The position numbers were made by a program, and so were the translations under genes. Source: Colius striatus (taxonomy: Eukaryota > Chordata > Aves > Coliiformes > Coliidae). From it: a stretch of DNA of 64,000 nt. Position 1 is the first letter of the stretch; each line of letters starts with the position of its first letter. Positions 12,271 through 25,168 of the stretch are shown in pieces. The notes under the pieces are model-generated. The model searched no databases. It worked only from the letters and a program-made list of their open reading frames with translations, and was not told where the DNA came from. The DNA lies in NCBI RefSeq assembly GCF_028858725.1, contig NC_084768.1, forward strand, positions 5,940,164-6,004,163, given 5' to 3'.

Positions 12271-13721
12271 GATAAGCATACCTATTAACTGGATTGGGTA
12301 CGGTGATTGTATTGGAAAGTAGTGTTTGAGCTAGGAAAATGTGTGGAATGGAGGTTCTGAATATCTTAAACCATTGACTTTTAGTATTCTGCTCCCTGCA
12401 AAACTAGCAGGACTTACTTACACCTTTGTCTAAATGCAATGCTGTTGAACTCTGTAGGACCTTTATCTAGAAGTATCAAATCAAAGTGTGAACGTGCTTT
12501 AGTTAATACATCAGTATGTATGGTATTACATCACCCTTTAGTGAGTTGGGTTGATAGCCTAGTATAGCAGCATGATATCCCATGAACTACATTATCTGCC
12601 TTCTTAAGTAGTATTTGCAGTCCACTTTGTTTTGCTGTGGCAGCAGCACTCCTGGCGGTACTTGATAAATTAATTCAGAGCTAGTGCAACTGTGTGGGCA
12701 TACTCCAAGGCTCCTCCTTCTGAGAATATTTTCTTATTTCAGATTTGCTTCCTCTGAGATTTTAAGAGTTCTCTTGGCTATTTCAAAGGTGTCTGATTAT
12801 TTATGACTTATTTATGAAAAGTACACTGAAAATAGAAGGGAGAGTCTTTTGCTAAATAACTGGTTTACAGTGCTGTCTCTTGTGCTTTACTGCTTCTGAA
12901 GACTGAAGATAATAAACTCACTAAAGAATCCGTTAGTAGAGGAACCTTGTGGTATTTAAGTTGTGAATATTCCTGTTATCTTTCTCTGCTTTGCCTTGTG
13001 ATGTTCTGAGCATAGCAGCACAATGAATAGACATTGTGAGTATCTGTCTGACTTCTGGAAACTAAGGGGATAGAAAATTAATTTTATTGTAGTGCTTGTC
13101 TTGGTATACAGAATTAAATAGATTCCATTGAGGCTTGCATTAAAGTGCTGGAGGATACTGCTGATAGCAATGTCTCATGGTTATGTATTCATATTTCTCA
13201 GCATGAGATACCCAGGAATGTTCTTACAGAAACAAAGGCATTATATGTGAGCTTGAAAATCTAATTTCATGCAGTTGGAAGTTGTCTGAGCGTGGTAGCT
13301 ATGTTAGTACTGGGATGGAGGACTTGATGTATTGTTGTGTAAGATAGTTTCTAGGAGAGCTATAAAAAGGTACAGATACCAGTCCCTGTCTAGACCTTTT
13401 GAGATTGCTTTTGGTTTAGTTTTCCTTGCTTAAGAAAGAATTAGGTGAAGAACCAAGGAGACTTAATGTTTAACATGCCAAACTTACTCTAAGATTTCTT
13501 TGGAACTTGGAAGTAAGGACTGTTTGTAGTATTGGTGTACTATTTTTGTCTTCAGCAAAGCTTCACTGATTTTAAAACCTAATTAGTGGATGGAGGAACA
13601 ACAAAGAAGGCCTGTTCTTTCAGGTGTCATTAAAAGTGTAATCTGTGCCACTTCCCTGATAGCTTCCATGACACATTTTTGACTGGAAAGTTTGACAGCA
13701 TGGCATACCTGCAAACATATC

Positions 13722-13835
13722 TGGAGTGAATGGTCTCCTCCCACACTGGTTTAAATAAGAATTCTCTGAGCACAGATGGAGTGAATGGTCTCCTCCCACA
13801 CTGGTTTAAATAAGAATTCTCTGAGCACAGATGGA
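13722..13835. repeat. Perfect 55-bp tandem duplication
   Basis: Positions 13722-13776 are repeated without mismatch at 13777-13831, and identity continues 4 nt further. The unit contains ggagtgaatggtctcc and ends gagcacagat. Being intronic and error-free it looks like a young replication-slippage or repair event, or an assembly artefact. Confidence 0.95.
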
Positions 13836-16800
13836 CTATGTACTTCTGTCCTAGTAGAAGACAGATGTGTTTCCTATGCTGTATTATCCCTTTCTTCCCA
13901 CACCCAGTGTATTCTCAATCCTCTTTTCTTGTACTAGAAAGCCCACTGCTTTTTGTCCACATTCCTAAGAGCTGCTATTCCTTTGAGCATCCTTAGTCTC
14001 ACAGTTCTGATTCTGATTTTGTTAACTTTTTCTAAATGGGATGCTAATGCTCTTTAGGCATCCAGATTATTTGGTTTGTACAGGAATGGGGCCCCTGTCT
14101 GCTACCAATGTATTCTTGGGTATTACTGGAGGACAGCCTTTGCTGCTCTTAGGGCTTCATCACTGGCATATTCTTCCTAAAAAAGAATTAGTCCAGGTAG
14201 GTTTTCCTCTCTCTTCTTTTGGTTGTTTCCAACAAATGAGCCAAATTGGAGCAAAAAAACCTTTGGTCCAGGTTTGAATGGGGTTTTTTTGTACACGTCC
14301 TTACTACTGCAGTCCCTGTAAGTGTTAAATCTTATTTTTATCTAATCTACCTTTCATGTATTCAGCATGGCTGTGACCTGTCTCTTTTTTTGTGAATTGC
14401 TTGTATATTTTGTGAAATCACCAGCTTTGTCTTAGTTGATGTAGTATGGAGTCACTCTGAAAGTTGTTTTCTGTAAGCTCGATCCAATCTCATACATCTG
14501 GCTTGTTTAGAAAACTATTGACTTTATCAAAGAAATGCACCTACTTTGTCTGGCAAGTTTTGTTTCATTTTTACTTCTATAACTTGAGCATCAGATTTTT
14601 TTTTTAAAGAAAAAAAAATTAGTAGATCTATAGCTGGACTTGTTTTATTCTCCAACTATAAATGAAGTTCATGATTATATGTTTATGTCTGTGATAGCAT
14701 GAGCCACTCTCGGGAAATGTTGATCATTTAAGTATTTTGCTGTGTATAATGTAGTCTAGAATCTCAGTGCTCTGTCAATCCTAATTCACAAAGTCTTTAA
14801 CATTTCATTAAAAAGAATGATTTGTCTATGAAGAGAGAACTCCTATGGGCTTTGAATGTGCTTAACTTCAAATTTATTTGTAAAAATGAAGTCTCTTGTA
14901 CTGCTTGGGTGCTGCTTCTGCTTGTGTACCCGTGTCCCCTTTTTGAGATGTGACAGGAACTGACTTTGTATACTTCAGTATAGGCTATCTAATGCCAAGC
15001 TTAAAAATACATTTCTGTGGGCTTTTAGAAGTGTATAGATACTTTAGATGTAGGAGGATGCATGCCCTTCTCCTGTTTACTCAATACTGAATTTTCTGTT
15101 TACTTGAAAGTGTTAGAGGGCAGAAAAAAGGGAAAAGGAGGCTGACAAGATAGTTCCGCACTTTGAATACTAACCTCTGTGCATTGAAGGTGAACAAGAT
15201 ATGATCAGACTATATGTGCCACATAACAGATATTTGAGACTTGTTCCTTCTTTCAGGTTTTATGGGCTTCTGAATTTCAGAAGTAACTTTCTTGAAAATA
15301 ATCTATGTAGCTTGTGTTTTGCACCAAGAAGTGCTGGTACCATGATGATCTCATTAAGAACAATACCCAGACTCTGCAAAGAATCACTTAAAATGCTTTT
15401 TATTGGATTTAACGCTATAAAGAGTAGTATTAGATCATCTTGTGTCCCTTTAGAAGCTGGGAACATAAGTTGCAACATCAAATGAGCCTTCAATCCTTGT
15501 GCAGCACACTGTGCAGACCCTGCCTGTAGAAAGGGTTACCTCATTTTGATTATCCGAAGTATTACAGAATTTTCTTGAAGAAAACAGCTCTGTGCATCAC
15601 TTCTAGTGTCAACTAGGAAAGATGTTCATGGGAGCACTTCTGTATCAAGGCAGGGATGTGCAGGAGGTACCAGATGAGAGCTGCCTGTGGACTCCTCTGT
15701 TACAAGCTGGCCAATTTTGTCCTGTGGTCAAGAGATCTGTAGAGGACAGGCCTGGGCCTGTTAACTAGCCAGGCTAAATCACTTACACCTTGAGGTGCAA
15801 TGGCCGTCCAGTCAGAACTACTACAGTTGGTTATACTCTTTTTAAAAAGCCTTATGAGACCCCCTTAAGGAATTTGCTGTGTTTCTGTAGAAATTAAGAC
15901 AGACTCATGATACCAAAGCTTTTTGGTTTTTTATTTTGTAATACTAGTGTGGGGCTTTGGTCTCTTTCTATCTTGTAATTTTCTTTTTGAAGTGATATAT
16001 ATGAAATGTAAATTAGTGGAACAAATAAATATCTCCTTTCTAAAAAGAATGCTAGAGTCTCCAGTGAAAATACAAATTAAGTTAAATGATTAATTAAATA
16101 GTAGTGTGACACAAAATAAGTCTCCAAGTGAATATACTCTTTGGATTCTTTGACAAACCAATAAAAATACAAAAAGCCTTCTAGATGGGTGTTTGTTTCA
16201 GTATTTGTTTGTAATCACTGTTTTAGATGCCAATATGTGTCTTAATATATTTACATTTGTAGTTTAAAAGAATTAAAGGGATGAGAACACAAGCTGAAAC
16301 TGAATTCATGATCTGGAAAACCTGCTACAGTTTGACTGCAGGTTTATCTTAACGTGTCCTCAGGGAAAAAGGAAATTACAGTGCTGTAGTACTTGTCCAT
16401 GTAGTTCTATCAGGTGACAACAGAAGCATGACTTCAGGTTAACTTTTTTTTTTTAATGCATCTCTTGAGTTGGAAAATAATGTTTGATCTTAAACTTGGG
16501 TTTAAACAGAATATTTTTCTTGTTAGTACTGGTCTTTCTAGGTTATAGTTTGTGACCTTCTGTCTTATCTAGAATACTACCCTTAGCACCTTGAATTTAA
16601 CTTAAGGAGAGAGCTGGAGAAAGTGCTTGTATCAGTTAAAAGTATGTATGTCTGAATGTGAATTTGTGCTTAAAATTACTCTCCAGGGTAGAATAGTGTG
16701 AAATAAGAAGCACATTTTACATACCTTTTCAATACATAACTTACCATGCAATTTCATTACAGAGTTCAATCCTCAAAAGTGTTGACTCGGTTTCTCCTTT

Positions 16801-19765
16801 CCATCCACTATTGAGAATTAGGCTCAAGTAACTTCATGCACTTGGGCTGACCTCACTGATGTGCTTCATTATGTGGCCTACAGGTATGTAATTTTAGCTA
16901 CCTGTGCAACCAGAATTGTTGAAGATGATATCCCTAGGGAGTGTTTGTCCAGTGACATATTTTACTACCGAAGTTTAAGTCTTTACTTGCCTTCCTTGAA
17001 TAGAGAAAAGGCTTAATACTTGCACATTGATGGCATTTAATGAGAAATTGACTTAATGTGGCTCAAGGAACACTGATTTTTCTGGAGCACTGCAGGCAGA
17101 GGTTAGAAATGCATACTGTAGCATCTCTAATACTGCATAGTTGGATTTCAGGAGTAAGTCTTGTGTTTCTAAAGCAAATCAAATTGGAGTAAAGGTTAGT
17201 TTAAATTAGACTTCAAGATAAAGTATTTATCTTGTGTTAGGTGTACACAATAAAGGAGGTAATAGAATAAAGATGGGTATTCTGAGTTTTGGCGAAACTG
17301 CCTTTAAGGTGCTTGTTTTCCACCTAGTCTCTAAGGCATTTCGTGTTGAACCTGGGAATGTCAAGCTTTTGGGTAACTGAGGAAACTATCTAGCCATTCA
17401 CTCTTATTTCTCTCAGCTTTCTGAATGTATGGTAGCAGTAGAATTGTGTTTAAGTTGCTTAGTTTTGCAAGACTTTATCTGCTATATAGTGTTACGTAAG
17501 CCCTCTTCTCGAGAGAGCAAGGACTGCTGCTTAAACAGCATAAAACTGCTATTACTGTTCCATATCTTATGTTCAGTAGTGTTGTCTAAGAGCAGGAGTG
17601 CCTAAAGGTGAGGCCTCTAGTTATTCCAGACACAGATGACTGAGATTGTCTGTAGTTGTAATTTTGATGATTGTTTGAAAGGACTTTGTCTCTAATTTTC
17701 TGAAAGGTTCACGCAGAAAACTTGTAACAATGTTAGCACAGCCTTGAATATCCTACAATTACATAAGCAGTGACCAAATGACAGAGTAATGCAATGTCAA
17801 GTAACCTTTTGGCAGCAGGAAAGGATGAGGGGAGGTGTTGGATGCATATAGTTTTTCAAAATTATAGCCTTGTATTTATCGTCTGGATATGTTTCTGTTG
17901 ATCAAATTTAGAAGTCTGGCAGTGACTAAAAAAATTGCCTAGATATTGGAGATCTTTATTACTGTAGTTTTCTGTCCTATGTCCTTATACTGGTCTGGGG
18001 TAATGCTCATGAACTCATCACTTAGCCTGAGGCTAAACTTCTGTGTCTCATCTTCTAAGAAAGAGATTGAATTAGGTCACTTTGAAAAGCTTTTATGGCT
18101 TTGATATGGGTTAAAAGCTGCTGGAGATGAGATTTATCAAACCCATTACAGTTCAGCATTATTCCATTTATTAGTATCTTTTGGCACATGGCTAGGATTT
18201 GAAAGAAACCTGTCTGAAGCAAAACTATCATTAATAATTCACATGTTTCTATTACCCTTGTATATACTGTACTTCTATAGGAAGCTTTATTTCATATACA
18301 TAGAATTGTAGAAAATACATGTTAAGACCACCAGAGTTTAAAGTGAATGCTTAAGATTGTGACACTTGCTTTCTGCTAGAAAGTGTTCTAAATCTGCATC
18401 AAGAATGTAACCTTTTTTTCTGAGCTATGTGATAGAGACTAAGCTTTCCAAGGCAGGGAAGTGGCAGAGTGTTTTATAGCAACAGACCTTACAAAATTAC
18501 GTGGGTCAGTCTCGCTTGGACTTCTCAATCTGTATAAAAATAAACTGCTTCTTGTTGGAGCATTATGGCTTCACTTGAAAAAGGTGTTATATAAAAGGGT
18601 TATACATATTCTCGAGTATACCAATATGTTTGTAATAGAATTGGCTTAAGTTTTGTTTTCGCTTTTTCTTTCCTGTAACCTCTAAAGAAAATACTTTATT
18701 GAGCAGGGTTAACTGTTTCCTATACTCTGAATTCTGTCCCTTATACTCAAGAGCCTTGCTTATTCCCCAGAATAGGTCTGTTACCAGGAGAGTGGTGTTC
18801 TTTGTATGAAAGTGCAAAGGATATATGTGCATTATTAAATTTTGGTACTTGTGACTTTTTCTAATATGCATTTAATTAAATGTTAGTATGTGCCCAAGTC
18901 CCTGATGAGGTTTATCTATTTGTCAGGAAAATAAGTGCTCCCACCCTTACACTAATTAGACCTGTCACAATATTTTATACTTTCAGCCAATTCTCAGTGA
19001 TCACTTTGACTTTTCAAATGTTTTTCTTTGTTAAAAAGATGCTGTTTATACCTTTTGCTCTTAGTTAGTTGAGTCATTCAACATATTTGTCTCGAAGCAT
19101 CTTCTTTACAACTCGGAGGTCTCAAGGCTTTCATTTTTGTCACAAAGTTCAAGTGACTGGTTTAATTCTAGGTTGGAAATGAAAAAGTACTTTTGATTTT
19201 TCTGTCTACATTCAAGTCAAGCATATTTGGCTTCAGTTGAGACATAATCCAGATACTTTTTGCCGGATTAAAGCCTTAGTTTAGATAAGTTTAGTACCTT
19301 TTTTTGCTTTTACACCTACACATTTATATTCAAACTCCAAATAATTATACCAAGAGAACTTATTTTAAAGGTATTTACAGATGTGATTTTTTTGTGGATG
19401 GAGCTGAATGAAGAAATTGCTATTTCTTAGCTGTGGTTGGTATCTCAGCCGCAGGACTAATAACTTTATGTAAATGCAAAAGCTGTTGAGCTGAAGTGAC
19501 TTTCGGTGCTTAGGGGCAATGACAGTGGCCATTACTTTTGCTTTGCTTTAGGGCAGGAAAATCAACTTTCAGATGGTGATCAAGTAAATAATTTTGACAG
19601 AGGTGATACCTTAAGTTATTCTATTGAGATCTTGTAGATAAATCTCTTGCTCATTAAATGTTGGATCTTTAAAACAATGCTGTAGGAGGAGTAAGGAGTT
19701 GTTCTAATACAGTTATTGGGAATCCAAATACTTCATGACTTTATGACAACTTGTTTTCTCTCCAG

Positions 19766-19817
19766 GACTACATGGTAACCATTGTGCCCTTCAGTTGCTT
19801 TCCCTCAAGTGGGCCTG
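19766..19817 (+). other. LRRC8B: Possible extra LRRC8B 5' UTR exon (52 nt)
   Basis: A pyrimidine-rich acceptor (ttgttttctctccag, ending 19765) and a strong donor (ctg|gtaagt, exon end 19817) bracket 52 nt about 2 kb before the first coding exon. It contains an ATG at 19774 in a different frame from the main start. Only splice-site quality and position support it; such pairs also arise by chance in 18 kb of intron. Confidence 0.25.
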
Positions 19818-20014
19818 GTAAGTTCTTGACATTCTATTAAAAGTAGTCTTGTCTATGCAGGAAGAGTTAGCTTATTTTCAGCCATTCTTCTCTCTTCAAA
19901 TGGGAATGTGGAGTAAGAATGAAGTTCTACCTTAGTTCAACTGTTGTCTTTTTATAACAGCTTCTTAGCTCTATTTGAAATTGACATGTCCAGTACCAGT
20001 ATATTATGAATATG

Positions 20015-20502
20015 AGCTGGCAGTGTGCCCAGGTGGCCAAAGAGGCAAATAGTGTCCTGGCCTGTATCAGAAATAGCAACAAAGCTGCTTAAGAGTCTGG
20101 AGAACAAGTCTGAGTAGCAGCTGAGGGAGCTGGAGACATTTAGCCTGAAGGAGGCTGAGGGGAGCCTTAATCGCTGTCTTACAGCTACCTGAAAGGAGGT
20201 TGTAGTGAGGTGAGTGTTTGTTTTGTCTCTCAAGTAACAAGCAATAGAACAAGAGGAAACAGCCTCAAGCTGCACCAGGGCAGGTTTAGATTGGACATTA
20301 GGAAAAATTTGTTCACCAAAAGGGTTGTCAAGCCTTGGAACAAGCTGCCTAGAGAACTGATGGAGTCACCATCTCTGGAGATATTCAGAAGATATGTAGA
20401 TGTGGTGCTTAAGTACATGGTTTAGTGGTGGACTTGACAGTGCTGGGTTGATAGTTGGACTCAATCTTCAAGATCCTTTTCAATCTAAATGAATCTATGA
20501 CT
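20015..20502 (+). mobile_element. CR1 LINE 3' fragment, + strand
   Basis: Contains the CR1 ORF2 C-terminus ([19 protein letters not shown] and [14 protein letters not shown]), then the 3' UTR with gtggacttgacagtgctgggttgatagttggactcaatc, ending caatctaaatgaatctatgact, a decayed 3' microsatellite. The 5' part is rearranged: a more upstream ORF2 segment (about 20020-20085) lies next to C-terminal sequence with an intervening deletion. Confidence 0.88.
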
Positions 20503-21795
20503 AAAAAATACATACAAACAATCCCCATTGCTTCATATCTGCACTGCTTAAACTTTGTAGTAAGTTTTCGCCAAAGCTCATAGTTACTGTGTTATTGCCA
20601 TTGACACTGGAGAGTTTGTTTCAGGATGTAAAATATGGGCCTTGTTTGCTTGTCTGATAAATATTCAAGATTGTGACTGAATTCTACTTCTTGAAGTCTT
20701 GCATGATATGCATTTTATTTTCACATGGTTTATTTTGGAGGCGAGTACTTGCCAGTTGAAGTTGATTAGCTAGAAGCAGTTTCTTGGGGTTTTTGTGTTG
20801 ATGTAACCATGCAAAACTTTGATTTCATATTCTACATGATCATGTCTGAGTGTTCTGTTCCTTTTCATGTAGCTGTAGCAATGCAGAGCTTAATGGATTC
20901 TGATGCCTCCAATAAAGCAGCGGTTCTAATGAAAGCTGCAATATAGTTGCTCTGTATTTAGGTGAAGCTATTAAAAATAAAGTATATTCCATGTTTTCCC
21001 CTTCCAGAATGAAGACAAATGTAAAGATGGCATGTCCAAGGAATTTTAAAAGATGTAGACCTCCTGACTGAGCAGTGCTGTGTATTTTATTCTCTTTAGT
21101 AAAGTAAGTATGAAACAAACCTATGCTGCTGCAGTTAAGTGTGTATCTTCATGTATATGATAATATTGGACAATAATAAGTTGTGTTAGCTTCATTTTTA
21201 TTCTGTCAGTATGTTTAATTCCCTTTGTGGGAGAAGATGGGGAATTTCCTGTGCATAAGTAATGCAAAACTGATCTTTTGAGAATTTTTATGTATTCTTT
21301 AATTGGGTAGAATGGTTTAATCTAGTAGAAAATTCTAAGTTACAAGAGCCATCATTAATATATTGCTCTGATTTTGGAATTCTTCATAAAAGAAACCATT
21401 TTTGCTATATAAGTTTAGGACAGTACTGAAGGACTGCTAGTAATGTGTTGGGAACTTCTTTAACTTGAACCTGCTTGTTGCTTCTACTTGAACAGTACCT
21501 GAATGTTTGGTCAAAATACACTTTCTCCTAATCTCTGTTGGTGGTCTCCCTCTTCATTTAAGTTTTTGCATCCTAAGCAGCCTTCCTTAAATAAACGATT
21601 TCTAGAGTTAGGTGCCAGGAGTTCTTGGATCTTTTTGCTATGCTCTGAGTGCTAGGACAAATGTTACTGTTTTCACAGTTTTAAATATGTGTAATAAGCT
21701 TTAAGTGTTTAATGGTGAGAGTTGTTTTTAACAATTCCCTAAGGATGTCTTTCTTTTTTCTTCTACCAGCTGTTGTTCTCTCACAGGTGAAAGTC

Positions 21796-24700
21796 ATGAT
21801 CACGCTAACAGAACTCAAATACTTAGCAGATGCCCAGTCATCCTACCACATACTAAAACCATGGTGGGATGTCTTCTGGTATTACCTCACCATGATAATG
21901 CTGTTAGTTGCTGTGCTCGCTGGGGCTCTCCAGCTTACTCAAACCAGAGTATTGTGTTGTCTTCCTTGCAAGCTAGAATTTGACAATCATTGTGCTGTGC
22001 CTTGGGATTTAGTTAAAGCCAACCTTAACATGTCGACTAGTTCTACAGCGCAAATAATCATCCCGCTTAAAATCCAGAACGATCTCCATCGGCAGCAATA
22101 TTCCTATATTGATGCAGTGTGTTACGAGAGACAACTTCACTGGTTTGCCAAATTTTTTCCCTACCTAGTGCTTCTGCATACTTTTATTTTTGCAGCTTGC
22201 AGTAATTTCTGGCTTTACTATCCTAGTACAAGTTCCAGGCTTGAGCACTTTGTAGCCATTCTTCAGAAGTGTTTTGATTCTCCATGGACAACGCGTGCCC
22301 TCTCAGAAACAGTTGCTGAGCAGTCTGTGAGGAAGTTGCCAATAGCCAAATCAAAAGCAGTGGTTTCATCACCTGGGAGTTCAGTAGATGTAGGGGCCAG
22401 CAGACAGTCCCTGCCTTATTCGCAACCTGGCTTGGAAACAAGTGGAAGAGAAAACTCCTCAAGTGTTCTTGACAAAAAAGAAGGGGAACAAGCTAAAGCT
22501 ATATTTGAAAAAGTGAAGAAATTCAGAGTACACGTTGAAGAGAAAGATGTCATATATAGAGTGTATTTGAGACAGATTATAGTGAAAGTCATTGTATTTG
22601 TAGTAATAATAATTTATGTCCCCTACTATTTATCATTTATTACACTTGAAATTGACTGTGCAGTTAACGTTCAAGCCTTTACAGGCTACAAAAGGTACCA
22701 GTGTGTTTATTCCCTAGCAGAAATTTTTAAAGTTTTGGCTTCATTTTATGTTGTTCTAGTGATCTTCTACGGCTTAACTTGTACTTACAGTTTATGGTGG
22801 ATGTTAAGAAGTCCACTTAAGCAATATTCTTTTGAGAAGTTGAGAGAGAAAAGTAATTACAGTGATATACCTGATGTAAAGAATGACTTTGCATTCATTC
22901 TTCACTTGGCAGATCAGTACGATCCTCTTTATTCCCAACGATTCTCAATATTCCTGTCTGATTTGAGTGAAAACAAACTGAAACAGATAAATCTTAACAA
23001 TGAATGGTCAGTGGAAAAACTGAAAAATAAACTAGTAAGAAATTCCCAAGACAAGATTGAACTTCACCTTTTCATGTTAAATGGTCTTCCAGACAGTGTC
23101 TTTGAACTGACAGAAATAGAAGTCCTAAGCCTGGAACTTATTCCTGAAGCCAAACTTCCTGCAGCTGTGACCCAGCTAGTCAATCTCAAAGAACTCAATG
23201 TTTATCATTCATCACTAACTATGGATTATCCAGCAGTCGGTTTTTTAGAAGAAAACCTGAAAACGTTGCGTCTGAAATCTAGTGAGGTGGGAAGAATTCC
23301 ATTTTGGGTCTTTCATCTAAAAAACCTACAAGAATTGTGCTTAACGGGATATTTCATGCTAGATCATCACAACTCCATATACAACGAAAGCTTCCAGGGG
23401 CTAAAAAACCTGAGATCAATTCACTTAAAAAACAACCTTTCTCGGATACCTCAAGTGGTTACAGATCTTCTGCCTTCTTTACAACACTTGTCTATCAACA
23501 ATGAGGGAAATAAACTGATAGTGTTAAATAACCTGAAGAAGCTGGTAAACCTCAGAACCTTGGAATTAATCTGCTGTGATTTAGAGCGCATTCCTCATTC
23601 CATTTTCACCCTAAACAATTTGCATGAAATTGACTTGAAAGAAAATAATCTCAGAACAGTGGAAGAAATAATTAGTTTTCAACATCTTAAGAATCTTTCT
23701 TGTTTGAAATTGTGGCACAACAGTATTTCATATGTCCCAGTGCAGATCGGTGCGTTATCAAACCTGGAACAATTGTATCTTAATTATAATAATATTAAAA
23801 ATGTTCCATTGCAGCTATTTCTTTGTAAAAAATTGCACTATTTGGATCTTAGCTATAATAAGCTAACCTCCATCCCTGAAGAAATCGGGTTTCTGAGCAA
23901 TCTGCAGTACTTGGCGTTGACAAAAAACCATGTAAGTAGAACTTTGAAATACTACTTTAAAAAAACCATTCCTTTTGTAACAGCCTCTGGTTCAAAATGC
24001 TTTTGTGGTGCAGCTTTACCCAGTAAAGCTGCAAGAAGGAGTGGTGCTTGTTTAATTACTAAAACTTTTTTGTCATCAAACCTTGTGTAATACTGAGTAA
24101 GTACTATCCTGGTTTACAGCAGCTTAAGGGCTCTGATCCAGAGATAGTGTAGGTTAGGATAGCTGCAGGAATGTATTTTCTCTTTCCCTTCAACTGTCCT
24201 ATGAAGTATTTTAATAGAAGTAAACTGTTAACTTTTTACCTTAAAATGTCAAACTAAAAAGCTAGAGTGAATCAACAACTGGTTGACGAGCAGCTCAGCT
24301 CTCTGGTTGGGAAGAGGGAAATAATACTGGCTGGTAACTTCAACAGCAATGCTTGTCTGGCTTGTTAGTGTGGGATCTGGGCTTGTGACTTAGAACTTCT
24401 TTTGAGGTTTATAATTGTTTTCATTGGTGAGGTTGGTTGTGGATATGAGATCCATACTGTGGACCGGCACTAAGGTACCACAATACTGTGTAGATAACTG
24501 CATGTACAGGTTTTACAACACAGGAGCTGCTAATAATCTGTGTATTCTTCATTAAGTGATTCTTATGAGATATAGCCTATTTATCTCCCCTGCCACCTGT
24601 ACATTTGTTTGCATTTGTGTGCGTGCCTCTGTGTGCTGCTTCTGTGCTGATGTCCTGACTTCTGTCAGTAGCTAAGCATCTTCATAGCAAAACAAGTATA

Positions 24701-25168
24701 TAAAACCATTGTAATGTTGTCAAGTGCTTAATTGCATAATGACAGAAGCATTAAAATCTTCCCTTTTCTTATCCTTTTGTACAAAGAGGGGGCTTTTTAC
24801 GCTAAAATAAAACCAGGAAATGTCGAAACATGCAGCTGCACATAGACTAACAACTTCTAATGTGCTTTTATTTTTTTCTTTCTTTCTTTTTCTAGATTGA
24901 AGTGCTGCCTGATGGATTATTTCAGTGCAAAAAGCTGCAATTTCTTCTTTTGGGAAATAACAGTCTGATCAATTTGTCCCCTTATGTGGGTCAGCTACTG
25001 AATCTTGTTCAGCTAGAGCTCATTGGAAACTATCTTGAATCGCTTCCTGCTGAACTGGAAGAATGTCAGCTCCTGAAGCGGAATAGCCTGATTGTAGAAG
25101 AGAGGTTGTTAAAAACACTTCCACCTCGCCTCAGAGAGCGTTTGCAGGCATCCTCAGATAAGTGCTAA
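21796..25168 (+). CDS. LRRC8B: Volume-regulated anion channel subunit LRRC8B (complete, two coding exons)
   Basis: Coding exons 21796-23931 (712 codons) and 24896-25168 (90 codons plus TAA) give 802 aa; from memory the human protein is 803. Seen: KPWWDVF at 21-27; TM1 about 27-46; first extracellular loop with C54, C55, C58, C66, C109 and sequon N78-M-S; TM2 about 120-140; cytoplasmic loop with DKKEGEQAK at 226-234; TM3 about 261-280; second extracellular loop with C288 and C303; TM4 about 313-335; then leucine-rich repeats to the C-terminus. R99 aligns with the LRRC8A pore arginine R103. The start is the conserved MITLTEL; an acceptor (ttctctcacag, ending 21786) lies 9 nt upstream, so the in-frame ATG at 21712 is intronic. 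The intron 23932-24895 (gtaagt...tttctag) is phase 0. Family knowledge: plasma-membrane VRAC hexamers need LRRC8A; B is one of the modifying subunits, releasing chloride and osmolytes on swelling. Identification is by recognition, not a search. Confidence 0.97.
23932..24895 (+). other. LRRC8B: LRRC8B intron inside the LRR domain
   Basis: A 964-nt phase-0 intron (cat|gtaagt ... tctttctttttctag|att) after residue 712. Without splicing the frame continues for 52 codons to a TAA at 24088-24090, giving an unrelated tail. The spliced continuation (IEVLPDGLFQC) is an ordinary LRRC8 LRR. Confidence 0.93.

Larger units (their letters stand above)
4033..21786 (+). other. LRRC8B: Inferred LRRC8B 5' intron(s), about 17.8 kb
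   Basis: AT-rich, stop-dense sequence with no convincing protein-coding exon. It holds CR1 fragments (8600-9128, 9358-10042, 20015-20502), a solo LTR (11103-12270), a 17-nt T run ending near 8236 and a 55-bp tandem duplication (13722-13835). A possible small leader exon sits at 19766-19817. Outside these I see nothing to annotate. Confidence 0.55.

Noticed and set aside
21712-21795. N-terminal extension of LRRC8B from the ATG at 21712
   Set aside because: It spans the polypyrimidine tract and acceptor ending at 21786; the conserved family start is the ATG at 21796.
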